Of a stretch of 8,973 bases of DNA, positions 1 through 6,795 are shown piece by piece. Below the pieces are notes generated by a model. That model worked only from the letters and a program-made list of their open reading frames with translations, ran no database searches and was not told the DNA's origin. Position 1 is the stretch's first letter; the number at the start of each line of letters is the position of its first letter. The position numbers and the translations under genes were made by a program. Source of the DNA: Bacteroidota bacterium (GTDB lineage Bacteria > Bacteroidota > Bacteroidia > Bacteroidales > Cfx3-03); contig JAUZOX010000080.1 of assembly GCA_030706265.1 (NCBI GenBank), positions 1 through 8,973 of the forward strand, written 5' to 3'.

Positions 1-168
1 ACCATTGCCATATTGCCTTCATTGATCAGTCAGAATACCGGGATCTCTTTTTCAACCATTGCCTTAATCCTTGTGCTGTTAATGATAAATGGCTTGTTCT
101 GGATTACCTTGCTAACCAGGCTCTTTCTAAATGACAGTCAGATTAATGAAGCGTTGCGCAATGAATGA
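1..168 (+). CDS. 3' end of a membrane protein gene, possibly an FtsX-like ABC permease (partial)
   Basis: Frame 1 is open from the left edge to a TGA at 166-168 and gives 55 residues; the start lies outside the window. The visible part has one strongly hydrophobic segment (about residues 18-42, containing ALILVLLMINGLFWITLL) followed by a short polar tail ending INEALRNE. A last transmembrane helix followed by a cytoplasmic tail ending in ALR-x-E is how many FtsX/MacB-type ABC permeases of Bacteroidetes finish, where the usual form is NPxEALRxE. Here the proline is missing and the segment before the tail is not a close match, so the family call is tentative. The gene reads in the same direction as the efflux operon, but the 136-base gap and the promoter-like element inside it suggest separate transcription. 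That these 168 bases are coding is likely; the product is uncertain. Confidence 0.4.
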   Translation, partial: TIAILPSLISQNTGISFSTIALILVLLMINGLFWITLLTRLFLNDSQINEALRNE

Positions 169-221
169 CTTTTTTAACATAAAGTTAACCCGCTCCCAAC
201 AAATTAGCTAAAAATTAACAA

Positions 222-229
222 TACCTTTG
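222..229 (+). promoter_or_regulatory. Bacteroidetes-type -7 promoter element of the efflux operon
   Basis: TACCTTTG at 222-229 matches the TAnnTTTG consensus recognised by the primary sigma factor of Bacteroidetes. It lies in an AT-rich gap between the upstream gene and the adaptor gene, 75 bases before the ATG at 305, so transcription would begin near 235-238 with a leader of roughly 70 bases. No good TTTG-type -33 element is seen at the expected spacing, so the assignment rests on the -7 box and its position. No clear operator palindrome was seen around it. Confidence 0.5.
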
Positions 230-304
230 CTTTCAAATTTCAATTAATAAAAACCCTTATCACCAATTTCTCAACCAAAACAAGTCAATTAAGTGAAATT
301 TATC

Positions 305-1366
305 ATGAACATTAAGCTTCTAAATTTACTTTGCCTGACTATACTTGCTATATTTATTTGCTCGTGTCACTCAGGTAAACCTGGCAAAAAAGAATCAGGA
401 AAAAAATCGAAAGATAATCCGCCTGTTGAATGGACTGTACTGAAACCATCATTTTTACAAGAAACGATCACGGTTTCAGGAAAGTTAATTCCGTTTGAAT
501 CGACATCTCTTCAGCCTGAAGTATCAGGCCGTGTCGTCAAGATCAATTTACCGGAAGGAAAATTTGTAAAAAAAGGAACCCTGCTGGTGAAACTTTTCGA
601 TGAGGATTTGCAGGCACAGCTCCACAAAGCCAATACACAGTTAAAAATCATAGAACAGCAGCAAAAAAGACAAAGTGAGCTGTTGAAGGTTTCGGGTATC
701 AGCCAGACCGATTATGACCAGACGACACTTTCACTTGCTTCCGTAAAAAATGATATTGAAATATATAAAGTGATGATCCGTAAAACCGAAATAGTAGCCC
801 CATTTGATGGTACTATCGGATTACGGAATGTGAGCATTGGTGCGATTGTTACTCCTTCGACCGTATTGGCGACCATCCGGGAAAATCAAAAGTTAAAACT
901 GGATTTCAGTGTGCCAAGCAAATACAGCAGTGAAGTCAATCCTGGAACCAAGCTCAAATTTACGATCCAGAACAGGGAAGAACAGTATGAGGCTTCGGTT
1001 ATGGCATCTGAAAGGGGAATTGATGAGTCGACTAACAATCTGAATGTACGTGCAGTAGTTACCAGCAAGTCCAAGTTACTGTTACCGGGAGATTTTACCG
1101 ATATTTCTCTAAAACTCAAGCAAAAGGACAATGCTTTGATGGTTCCGTCACAGGCAATAATTCCACAGGAACTGTCCAAGCAGGTCATCGTATCTAAAAA
1201 TGGCAAAGCTAAATTTGTAACCATTACTACCGGAATCCGGAAAGAAGATAATGTAGAAGTTTTAACAGGGCTTGAACCGGGTGATACTATTATCACCACT
1301 GGTATTCTCTTCATTAAGCCAGATCAAAAAATAAGATTGTTAAAATTAAAACATAAATCAATATGA
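305..1366 (+). CDS. RND efflux periplasmic adaptor (membrane fusion protein), lipoprotein
   Basis: This is the adaptor (AcrA/MexA-like, HlyD superfamily) that bridges the inner-membrane pump and the outer-membrane channel. From the ATG at 305 it is 353 residues. The N-terminus is a lipoprotein signal: a hydrophobic stretch ends in ICSC, with the lipidated Cys at residue 21 (TGT at 365-367), followed by a Lys-rich linker. Domains in order: first lipoyl half (about 60-97, with GRVVKINLPEGKFVKKGTLL), an alpha-helical hairpin (about 100-162), second lipoyl half (about 163-192, with VAPFDGTIGLRNVSIGAIV), a beta-barrel (about 196-275), and a membrane-proximal domain (about 278-350, with MVPSQAIIP and GLEPGDTIITTG). 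The length is normal for the family. An in-frame GTG at 293 would add four residues; ATG was preferred because it places a standard signal peptide and neither start has a ribosome-binding site. The stop overlaps the next start as ATGA (1363-1366), implying translational coupling. The substrate is not predictable from the adaptor. Confidence 0.93.
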   Translation: MNIKLLNLLCLTILAIFICSCHSGKPGKKESGKKSKDNPPVEWTVLKPSFLQETITVSGKLIPFESTSLQPEVSGRVVKINLPEGKFVKKGTLLVKLFDEDLQAQLHKANTQLKIIEQQQKRQSELLKVSGISQTDYDQTTLSLASVKNDIEIYKVMIRKTEIVAPFDGTIGLRNVSIGAIVTPSTVLATIRENQKLKLDFSVPSKYSSEVNPGTKLKFTIQNREEQYEASVMASERGIDESTNNLNVRAVVTSKSKLLLPGDFTDISLKLKQKDNALMVPSQAIIPQELSKQVIVSKNGKAKFVTITTGIRKEDNVEVLTGLEPGDTIITTGILFIKPDQKIRLLKLKHKSI

Positions 1367-4300
1367 CAGTATCAGACTTTGCGTTAAAGCGCCCTGTTGC
1401 TTCAATTGTAATGAGTTTGGTCATTTTGCTTTTTGGAGTTGTTGGTTATAATTTTCTGGGCGTTCGTTTATATCCGGCCATCGATCCGCCGATTATCAAT
1501 GTCCAGACCTCCTATACCGGTGCAAATTCAGACATCATTGAATCGCAAATAACCGAACCGCTTGAAAAAGCAATCAATGGCATTGAAGGAGTCAAATCCA
1601 TATCCTCATCATCGTCAACAAGCAGCAGCAATATCACCGTTGAATTTAACCTGGATGCCGACCTTGAAAAAGCGGCCAATGACGTACGTGACAAGGCTTC
1701 TCAGGCTACACGTAATTTACCTCAGGACCTGGATGCCCCCCCTGTTGTCACCAAGGCGGATGCAAACAGCGACCCGATTATAACCGTAGTCGTACAGAGC
1801 ACCAAGATGAATGCGCTCGAGATGAGCGACTATGCCGAAAATGTATTACAGGAGAAACTTCAAACCATACCTGGGGTCAGCAGTGTTGGCATTTATGGAC
1901 AACAACGTCCCGCTATGCGCCTTTGGTTAAAACCGGATAAATTAACGGCCTACAATCTGACCGCCCAGGATGTTTCAAACGTATTGAGCAAAGAAAACGT
2001 GGAATTACCGGGAGGAAAACTCATCGGGAATGCTACTGAACTGATCATCAAGACCAAAGGGAGACTGCTGTCCGAAGATGATTTTAACAACCTGATCATC
2101 AAACAAATAAATGGCAAGATCATTCGTTTCAAAGACATCGGCGAAGCGGTCCTTGGTCCTGAAGATGAGGAATCCGGAACGAAGATAAATGGCAACAATG
2201 GCCTGATGCTTGCCTTGATTCCATTGCCGGGGGCAAATGATATTCAAATTGCAGATGAATTTTATAAACGGTTTGATCAGATTACCCATGGCAACCTGCC
2301 CGAAGGGTTAACTTTAAAGGTTGGCTATGATAAGTCAAAATTTGTAAGGCAATCGGTAAAGGATGTGATTGAGACCTTGATGATCGCACTTTTCCTGGTT
2401 GTACTCATCGTATTCCTGTTTTTCCGAACTACGATCATCGCTTTAAGGCCGTTGATCGATATCCCGGTTTCCCTCATCGGTTCCTTCTTTATCATGTACA
2501 TTTTTGGGTTCACCATAAATGTTCTTACCATGTTGGCGATCGTATTGGCCACAGGACTAGTGGTCGATGACGGAATCGTAGTAACGGAGAACATCTTTAA
2601 AAAGAGGGAACAAGGAATGGACCGATGGACGGCGGCTTTCCAGGGGACACGCGAAATCTTCTTTGCGGTAATATCCACTTCGCTCACGTTAGCCATCGTA
2701 TTTATCCCCGTTATCTTTTTACAAGGATTTACAGGACGACTGTTCAGAGAGTTTGGAATCGTGGTTGCAGGTGCAGTGCTCATCTCTGCTTTTGTTTCTC
2801 TGACCTTAACCCCGGTATTGAATGTATTTTTAGGCGGTAAGGCAAAGCATGGAACTTTTTATAATAAAACAGAGCCGTTCTTTGTTGGCTTAGAAACCGG
2901 ATACCGAAAGATACTGCGTTTCTTCCTTGACCGTAAATGGATTACCTTTTGTATATTAGCATTCTGTCTGGGTATAATCTTCATTTTATCCAAAGTACTG
3001 AAGTCTGAATTGGCTCCACTTGAAGATCATAGTATTGTTCGTACCTCCGTGACGCTACCCGAAGGTACCGATTATGATTATACGAGCAATGTATTAAACA
3101 GAATAGCCCAACTGCAAATGGACAGCATACCGTCAGCCCGGTTGATATTTACAAGAGTTGGAGCCATGAGCAGCGGTGGCGGAATGAACGGGGGATCAGT
3201 CCAAACCTATCTAACCGATCCAACTGAACGCAATATTACACAGCAACAGATCTACGATAACCTGACCCGGTACTATAAGAAATTTTCTCAGGGTCGGATT
3301 ATTCCTAACCAGGAACAAACAATTTCAACTTCGCGTATGTCTTCATTGCCGGTGCAGATTGTTTTGCAAAACCTGGATTTTGATAAGATCAGGACACAAT
3401 TACCTCGTTTCCTGGATGAAGCAAGGAAAGATTCCACATTCAGTAATGTCGACGTAAACCTGAAATTCAATAAACCTGAAATCAATCTTAGCATTGACAG
3501 GCTCAAGGCAACCGACCTGGGGATCAATTTCGTTGATGTTGCCAGTACTCTGGATTATGCCCTTAGTGGCCGCAGGTATGCCTATTATCTGAAAAACGAT
3601 AAACAATATTATGTAATCGGTCAGGTTGAACGCAAAGAAAGGAATAAACCAGCTGATATCAGTTCCTTATATGTCAGAAGCAATTCCGGTAATCTGATTC
3701 AGCTTGATAATATCGTGAAATTACAGGAAAACAGCAGTCCTTCTACGCTGTACCATTATAATCGGTATAAAGCTGCAACGGTTTCAGCGGCACTTGCACC
3801 GGGAAAGACATTGGGCGAAGGCATCGACGCCATGAACCGGATTGCAAAGAAGTTACTGGATAATTCATTCCAAACCGCATTAATCGGGACTTCCAGAGAC
3901 TTTGCCGAAAGCAGTTCTGGTACATCATTTGCCCTTATTTTCGCCTTGATCCTGATCTACCTTATCCTGGCAGCTCAGTTTGAAAGTTTCCGCGATCCCT
4001 TCATCATCATGTGCACGGTGCCGCTGGCAATTGCAGGTGCGATGATATCGTTGTGGATTACGGGAAAGACCATTAATATCTTCTCAGAAATTGGCATGAT
4101 CATGTTGGTGGGAATCGTTACCAAGAATGGGATTCTGATCGTTGAATTTGCAAACCAGAAGCGCAAGGCAGGTTTATCAAAAGCCGAAGCGGTTTTTGAA
4201 GCTGCTGCTGCACGTTTGCGTCCTATTCTGATGACCTCTCTTGCAACTATCTTTGGAGCCTTCCCCATCGCCTTTGCCTTGGGAGCCGGTGCTCAAAGTC

Positions 4301-4485
4301 GTGTTCCTTTAGGAGTTGTTGTTGTGGGTGGATTATTATTCGCGTTAATCCTTACCCTTGTTGTGATTCCGGTGATGTATCTGATGATGGCAAGCAAGAA
4401 ATTAGTTGTAATCAAAGAAAATACGACACCTGTCAACAAAAAACAATTACCCGAATTAGAAGGAGCTGTTACTGAGAAGAATTAA
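1363..4485 (+). CDS. RND multidrug efflux transporter, AcrB/HAE-1 family inner-membrane pump
   Basis: This 1040-residue protein is the proton-driven transporter of the pump, close to the 1049 residues of E. coli AcrB, and looks intact. It has the classical duplicated layout: TM1 near residues 10-30, a large periplasmic porter/docking loop, TM2-6 from about 335 to 490, TM7 from about 525, a second periplasmic loop, and TM8-12 from about 852 to 1012. The proton-relay residues are present: the Asp pair in TM4 (D402 and D403, in GLVVDDGIVVTENIF, equivalent to AcrB D407/D408) and the TM10 Lys (K921, in GIVTKNGILIVEFA, equivalent to AcrB K940). Other family signatures include FALKRPVAS at the N-terminus, LYPAIDPP after TM1, and AAQFESFRDPFIIM near 870. 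The KNGILIVEFA motif and lack of metal-site features favour the hydrophobic/amphiphilic drug class (HAE-1) over the metal-exporting class; the exact substrate is unknown. The start overlaps the adaptor stop by 4 bases, and the channel gene follows after 18 bases. Confidence 0.96.
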   Translation: MTVSDFALKRPVASIVMSLVILLFGVVGYNFLGVRLYPAIDPPIINVQTSYTGANSDIIESQITEPLEKAINGIEGVKSISSSSSTSSSNITVEFNLDADLEKAANDVRDKASQATRNLPQDLDAPPVVTKADANSDPIITVVVQSTKMNALEMSDYAENVLQEKLQTIPGVSSVGIYGQQRPAMRLWLKPDKLTAYNLTAQDVSNVLSKENVELPGGKLIGNATELIIKTKGRLLSEDDFNNLIIKQINGKIIRFKDIGEAVLGPEDEESGTKINGNNGLMLALIPLPGANDIQIADEFYKRFDQITHGNLPEGLTLKVGYDKSKFVRQSVKDVIETLMIALFLVVLIVFLFFRTTIIALRPLIDIPVSLIGSFFIMYIFGFTINVLTMLAIVLATGLVVDDGIVVTENIFKKREQGMDRWTAAFQGTREIFFAVISTSLTLAIVFIPVIFLQGFTGRLFREFGIVVAGAVLISAFVSLTLTPVLNVFLGGKAKHGTFYNKTEPFFVGLETGYRKILRFFLDRKWITFCILAFCLGIIFILSKVLKSELAPLEDHSIVRTSVTLPEGTDYDYTSNVLNRIAQLQMDSIPSARLIFTRVGAMSSGGGMNGGSVQTYLTDPTERNITQQQIYDNLTRYYKKFSQGRIIPNQEQTISTSRMSSLPVQIVLQNLDFDKIRTQLPRFLDEARKDSTFSNVDVNLKFNKPEINLSIDRLKATDLGINFVDVASTLDYALSGRRYAYYLKNDKQYYVIGQVERKERNKPADISSLYVRSNSGNLIQLDNIVKLQENSSPSTLYHYNRYKAATVSAALAPGKTLGEGIDAMNRIAKKLLDNSFQTALIGTSRDFAESSSGTSFALIFALILIYLILAAQFESFRDPFIIMCTVPLAIAGAMISLWITGKTINIFSEIGMIMLVGIVTKNGILIVEFANQKRKAGLSKAEAVFEAAAARLRPILMTSLATIFGAFPIAFALGAGAQSRVPLGVVVVGGLLFALILTLVVIPVMYLMMASKKLVVIKENTTPVNKKQLPELEGAVTEKN

Positions 4486-4503
4486 TTTTTAAACAGAAAT
4501 TAG

Positions 4504-5814
4504 ATGAAGAAAATAATATATGGCCTTTCTCTTTTAATGATCTCTTTTGTTTCAGGGCACGCACAACAAATACTTTCCGAAAACGAAGCTGTGCGTATAG
4601 CGCTCAGGAACAATTACGACATTTTGGTCGCTGAAAATAATGCAGCTATCAATAAGGCAAATAACACGAGTGGTAATGCCGGTATGTTGCCAACCGTTGC
4701 AATTAATGGAACGGATAACTTCTCCCTGAACAATACCCAACAGAAATATTTCAATAATACCGAGGCCAGTTCCAATAATGCCAGTTCCAATTCATTCACC
4801 TCTAACATCGCTTTAAACTGGACTTTGTTTGACGGTGGTAAAATGTTCGTCACCAGAAAAAAGCTGCAGGAGATCGAAGCTCTGGGCGAATTACAGTACA
4901 AAGAAACGGTCTTGCAGACCGTTTCAGACGTCATCCTGGCTTATTACAATGTGGTAAAGCAAAAACAGGAACTGGCTTCCATGAATGAAGTAATCAATTA
5001 TAACCTGGAACGGGTCAAGATTCTTCAAACCAGTTTCAACGCCGGTAATACAGCTAAGACCAATTTATTACAGGCGCAAATCGATTTGAACGTCTATCAT
5101 GAAAACGCCATCACACAGAAAAGTGTGATCCTGGCTTCAAAGAAAGCACTTAACCAGCTGCTCAGCAGAGACATAAACCTGGACTTTGAAGTTACGGACA
5201 GCATTCAAACGAGTTATATGCCCAATACGCAGGACTTGCTTCAAAAGCTTTATGCAAACAACGCCAGCATCCAGGCATTGCAGAAACAAGTTGACGTGGC
5301 AAAACTCAGCCTGAAAGAATTGCAAACTTTGTATTTGCCCAAGTTTAGTTTCAATGCCGGTTATAACTATTTGTTGAGCAAAAATGCCGTTGGGAATGTG
5401 AAGACCAACAACTCCTTTGGTCCTCAGATCGGGGGGACATTGTCTATTCCTTTATACCAGAGCGGCAATGTGAAAAGACAGGTCAGCGTTTCATCCATCC
5501 AGCTGAAGTCATCCGAGTATGGTCTTGAAACGGCAAAACTTGCGTTGTACACTCAGCTGGCCAATGCCCTCACTCAATTTGAGGCACAAAGGAATCTGCT
5601 GACGATAGAGAAAAGCAATAATACATTGACTAAAGAGAATCTGGATATATCCATCCAGCGACTTCGATTGGGCGAAACCACTACTTTGGAAGCCAAGCAA
5701 GCGCAGGAAAGTTATCAGGATTCACTAACACGTCTTCTGAACTTTGAATATAATCTAAAGGCTGCCGAAACGACCCTAAAGCAGTTGCTTTCGGAAACCG
5801 ATCTGAAGCTTTAG
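4504..5814 (+). CDS. TolC-family outer-membrane efflux channel
   Basis: This 436-residue protein is the outer-membrane exit duct of the pump. It begins with a Sec signal peptide (MKKIIYGLSLLMISFVSGHA) with likely cleavage after A20, before QQ. The mature part shows two tandem outer-membrane efflux protein (OEP) repeats, roughly residues 22-215 and 235-430. Each has long amphipathic helices, and short beta-strand segments supply the barrel: ALNWTLFDGGK in the first repeat and GGTLSIPLYQSGN in the second, at matching positions. The second-repeat helix has the family-typical RLRLGETTTLEAKQAQESY. The length is typical of Bacteroidetes members. It has no N-terminal lipobox, unlike the OprM/NodT-type lipoproteins. 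The gene starts 18 bases after the transporter stop with no Shine-Dalgarno sequence and is the last gene of the operon, ending 36 bases before a strong hairpin terminator. Confidence 0.95.
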   Translation: MKKIIYGLSLLMISFVSGHAQQILSENEAVRIALRNNYDILVAENNAAINKANNTSGNAGMLPTVAINGTDNFSLNNTQQKYFNNTEASSNNASSNSFTSNIALNWTLFDGGKMFVTRKKLQEIEALGELQYKETVLQTVSDVILAYYNVVKQKQELASMNEVINYNLERVKILQTSFNAGNTAKTNLLQAQIDLNVYHENAITQKSVILASKKALNQLLSRDINLDFEVTDSIQTSYMPNTQDLLQKLYANNASIQALQKQVDVAKLSLKELQTLYLPKFSFNAGYNYLLSKNAVGNVKTNNSFGPQIGGTLSIPLYQSGNVKRQVSVSSIQLKSSEYGLETAKLALYTQLANALTQFEAQRNLLTIEKSNNTLTKENLDISIQRLRLGETTTLEAKQAQESYQDSLTRLLNFEYNLKAAETTLKQLLSETDLKL

Positions 5815-5850
5815 ATAAAACCGGTTTGGAATTCCAGAACATTTATACTC

Positions 5851-5898
5851 ATAAAAAATGAGGCTGTCTCAAAAGTTTGAGACAGCCTCATTTTTTAT
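5851..5898 (+). terminator. Rho-independent terminator of the efflux operon, potentially bidirectional
   Basis: Two perfect 23-base arms (5851-5873 and 5876-5898) are separated by two bases. The GC-rich core pairs GAGGCTGTCTC (5860-5870) with GAGACAGCCTC (5879-5889), and the outer part is an A tract (5853-5858) pairing with a T tract (5891-5896). The T tract follows the stem on the plus strand, as expected for intrinsic termination of the pump operon. The A tract makes the structure equally usable on the minus strand. It starts 36 bases after the channel stop codon. Confidence 0.9.
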
Positions 5899-5957
5899 GT
5901 CTGGACACCTGATTTTAAAAACCAGATATCCTTATCAGAACCTCCGTCTTTCCAATG

Positions 5958-6023
5958 CCGAACATCAGCCGAACATCAGCCTTGCACCCGCGGCATATCC
6001 GGGGCATATCCGGAGGATATTCG
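5958..6023. repeat. Degenerate tandem array with 11-bp period (six units)
   Basis: Read in 11-base steps from 5958, six consecutive units align: CCGAACATCAG (twice, identical), CCTTGCACCCG, CGGCATATCCG, GGGCATATCCG and GAGGATATTCG. All six share A at unit position 7 and G at position 11; five of six share A at 5, T at 8 and C at 9; position 6 is always a pyrimidine. The consensus is about NNGNAYATCMG. Outlying matches at 5936-5946 (CAGAACCTCCG) and 5922-5932 (CCAGATATCCT) suggest the array once extended leftward with slipped spacing. Eleven is not a multiple of three, so a repeating peptide is not the explanation. Confidence 0.7.
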
Positions 6024-6304
6024 GTTGTAAAGGTATGTTGTTCCTATTACAGGAATCGAATATGCACCCAATTAACTACGGATTAGAACCGGATATGCTA
6101 TGGGTCAAATGCAATCATTCGGCTACGGGTGGGCACTGGAAAGGCATGGATTCTGATAATCATATCTTCTGGTTACAGTTTTTTGAACATGCTGCTAAAA
6201 ACAAAAACAGCTATTATTCATCTGTAAATAATTTGATTAACCAGGTCGTATGGAACTCGCATGGAAGATTTTCATTGGTGTTTGTGTTTTTGGAACATGC
6301 ATTC

Positions 6305-6375
6305 AAGGTCCAAGTTTAGGCATAAGCATATTTGGTTCAAGTTTAGGCGATAGCCGTAACTTGGACCAAATATGC
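6305..6375. repeat. Long inverted repeat (18-bp stem) with an upstream duplicated arm
   Basis: Arms 6326-6343 (GCATATTTGGTTCAAGTT) and 6358-6375 (AACTTGGACCAAATATGC) pair over 18 positions, with one G-U pair in plus-strand RNA. The loop holds a small GGC/GCC stem (6346-6348 with 6353-6355) closing a GATA tetraloop. A second copy of the arm interior, GGTCCAAGTT at 6307-6316, pairs perfectly with 6358-6367, and the segments starting at 6308 and 6335 form an imperfect direct repeat with a 27-base offset (shared CAAGTTTAGGC). There is no T tract directly after the stem, so it is not a typical terminator. Its function is unknown. Confidence 0.65.
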
Positions 6376-6410
6376 GATTAAGGACTTTTATAAGGATTGG
6401 GAAATCGAGA

Positions 6411-6440
6411 TCTAGATTGCGGGTCAAGCCCGCAATGACG
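6411..6440. repeat. Short dispersed-type palindrome (encodes 'VIAGLTRN' when translated)
   Basis: ATTGCGGG (6416-6423) and CCCGCAAT (6429-6436) form an 8-bp stem around a TCAAG loop, within a longer stretch ending ATGACG at 6440. The same sequence read on the minus strand, CGTCATTGCGGGCTTGACCC, is a familiar interspersed palindromic repeat in many bacterial genomes, where it creates spurious hypothetical proteins containing VIAGLTRN. Recognition is from memory of the motif. The copy number in this genome cannot be judged from one window. Confidence 0.6.
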
Positions 6441-6647
6441 TATGGGGCGCAGCGGTAACCCGGATTATTCAACGTAAGCATCTTTCATATCGTGCTTCCT
6501 TCTTCGAAATCAACGATTGATTGAATGAGGCAACCTATTTAATTGGTAATTCTCAAACTGCCCAAAATGACGTCCAAAAAGTTTATTTAGTCTCCGGGAT
6601 GGTTGATTTGAATTCATGCACAGATTTGCTTAAATAACGCGATGAAT

Positions 6648-6680
6648 AAAAAAGAGGTCTCGGCTTTTTAAGCCGGCCTC
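6648..6680 (-). terminator. Imperfect hairpin with minus-strand T tract, possible second terminator
   Basis: GAGG (6654-6657) pairs with CCTC (6677-6680), and CGGCTT (6661-6666) pairs with AAGCCG (6670-6675), around a 3-base loop, with a small internal bulge. An A tract at 6648-6653 on the plus strand becomes a T tract after the stem on the minus strand. It lies about 50 bases beyond the stronger hairpin at 6728-6775, so it could be a back-up terminator for the TMEM260-like gene. On the plus strand no T tract follows. Confidence 0.45.
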
Positions 6681-6727
6681 ATCATGCAGCATTAAAACGA
6701 AAGTTGTTACAATATTGTCACAACATA

Positions 6728-6775
6728 AAAAGAGCAGGTGTCTCAAATTTTTATCTTTAAGACGCCTGCTCTTTT
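6728..6775 (-). terminator. Rho-independent terminator of the TMEM260-like gene
   Basis: Arms 6728-6747 and 6756-6775 pair at 18 of 20 positions by Watson-Crick rules, around an 8-base loop. The core is GAGCAGG/CCTGCTC, with one wobble and one mismatch nearer the loop. The A tract at 6727-6731 gives a T tract after the stem on the minus strand. It begins 20 bases beyond the minus-strand stop codon at 6796-6798, as expected for the terminator of that gene. T-rich sequence at 6771-6780 also follows on the plus strand, so it may stop transcription both ways. Confidence 0.85.
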
Positions 6776-6795
6776 ATTTTAATCGGAACGAAAGT

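Larger units (their letters stand above)
5815..6795. other. 981-base repeat-rich spacer between convergent genes, no convincing gene
   Basis: This stretch lies between the ends of the TolC-like gene (plus) and the TMEM260-like gene (minus). It contains terminators at each side, an array with 11-bp periodicity (about 5958-6023), a large hairpin with an extra competing arm (6305-6375) and a dispersed-type palindrome (6411-6440). A 153-codon plus frame runs through 5858-6319, but its start codon lies inside the terminator and it crosses the 11-bp array, so it is not accepted as a gene. Its distal 85 codons (from the ATG at 6062) are discussed as a weak candidate in the findings. Bases 6441-6640 show no recognisable gene or repeat. 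No tRNA or known riboswitch was recognised. Confidence 0.7.

Noticed and set aside
293..304. GTG start four codons upstream for the adaptor
   Set aside because: It adds only four residues, has no ribosome-binding site, and the ATG at 305 already gives a normal lipoprotein signal peptide; it cannot be fully excluded.
886..1314. 142-codon minus-strand frame within the adaptor gene, and similar antisense frames across the transporter, channel and TMEM260-like genes
   Set aside because: They lie wholly inside well-supported genes on the other strand, have low-complexity or unfamiliar translations and no independent signals.
5958..6023. CRISPR array
   Set aside because: The units are 11 bases, contiguous and without spacers, and no cas gene is present.
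5858..6319. 153-codon plus-strand frame starting inside the operon terminator
   Set aside because: Its ATG lies in the stem of the terminator, the first third is the 11-bp repeat array, and the translation resembles no known family. Only the part from 6062 is kept, as a weak candidate.
6272..6481. 69-codon minus-strand frame containing VIAGLTRN
   Set aside because: It is made largely from the dispersed palindrome at 6411-6440 and the hairpin at 6326-6375; such translations are a known annotation artefact.
5851..6775. Insertion sequence or miniature transposon bounded by the similar hairpins at 5851-5898 and 6728-6775
   Set aside because: There is no transposase-like frame, no target-site duplication was recognised, and each hairpin is well explained as the terminator of its adjacent gene. 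The similarity of the cores is limited.
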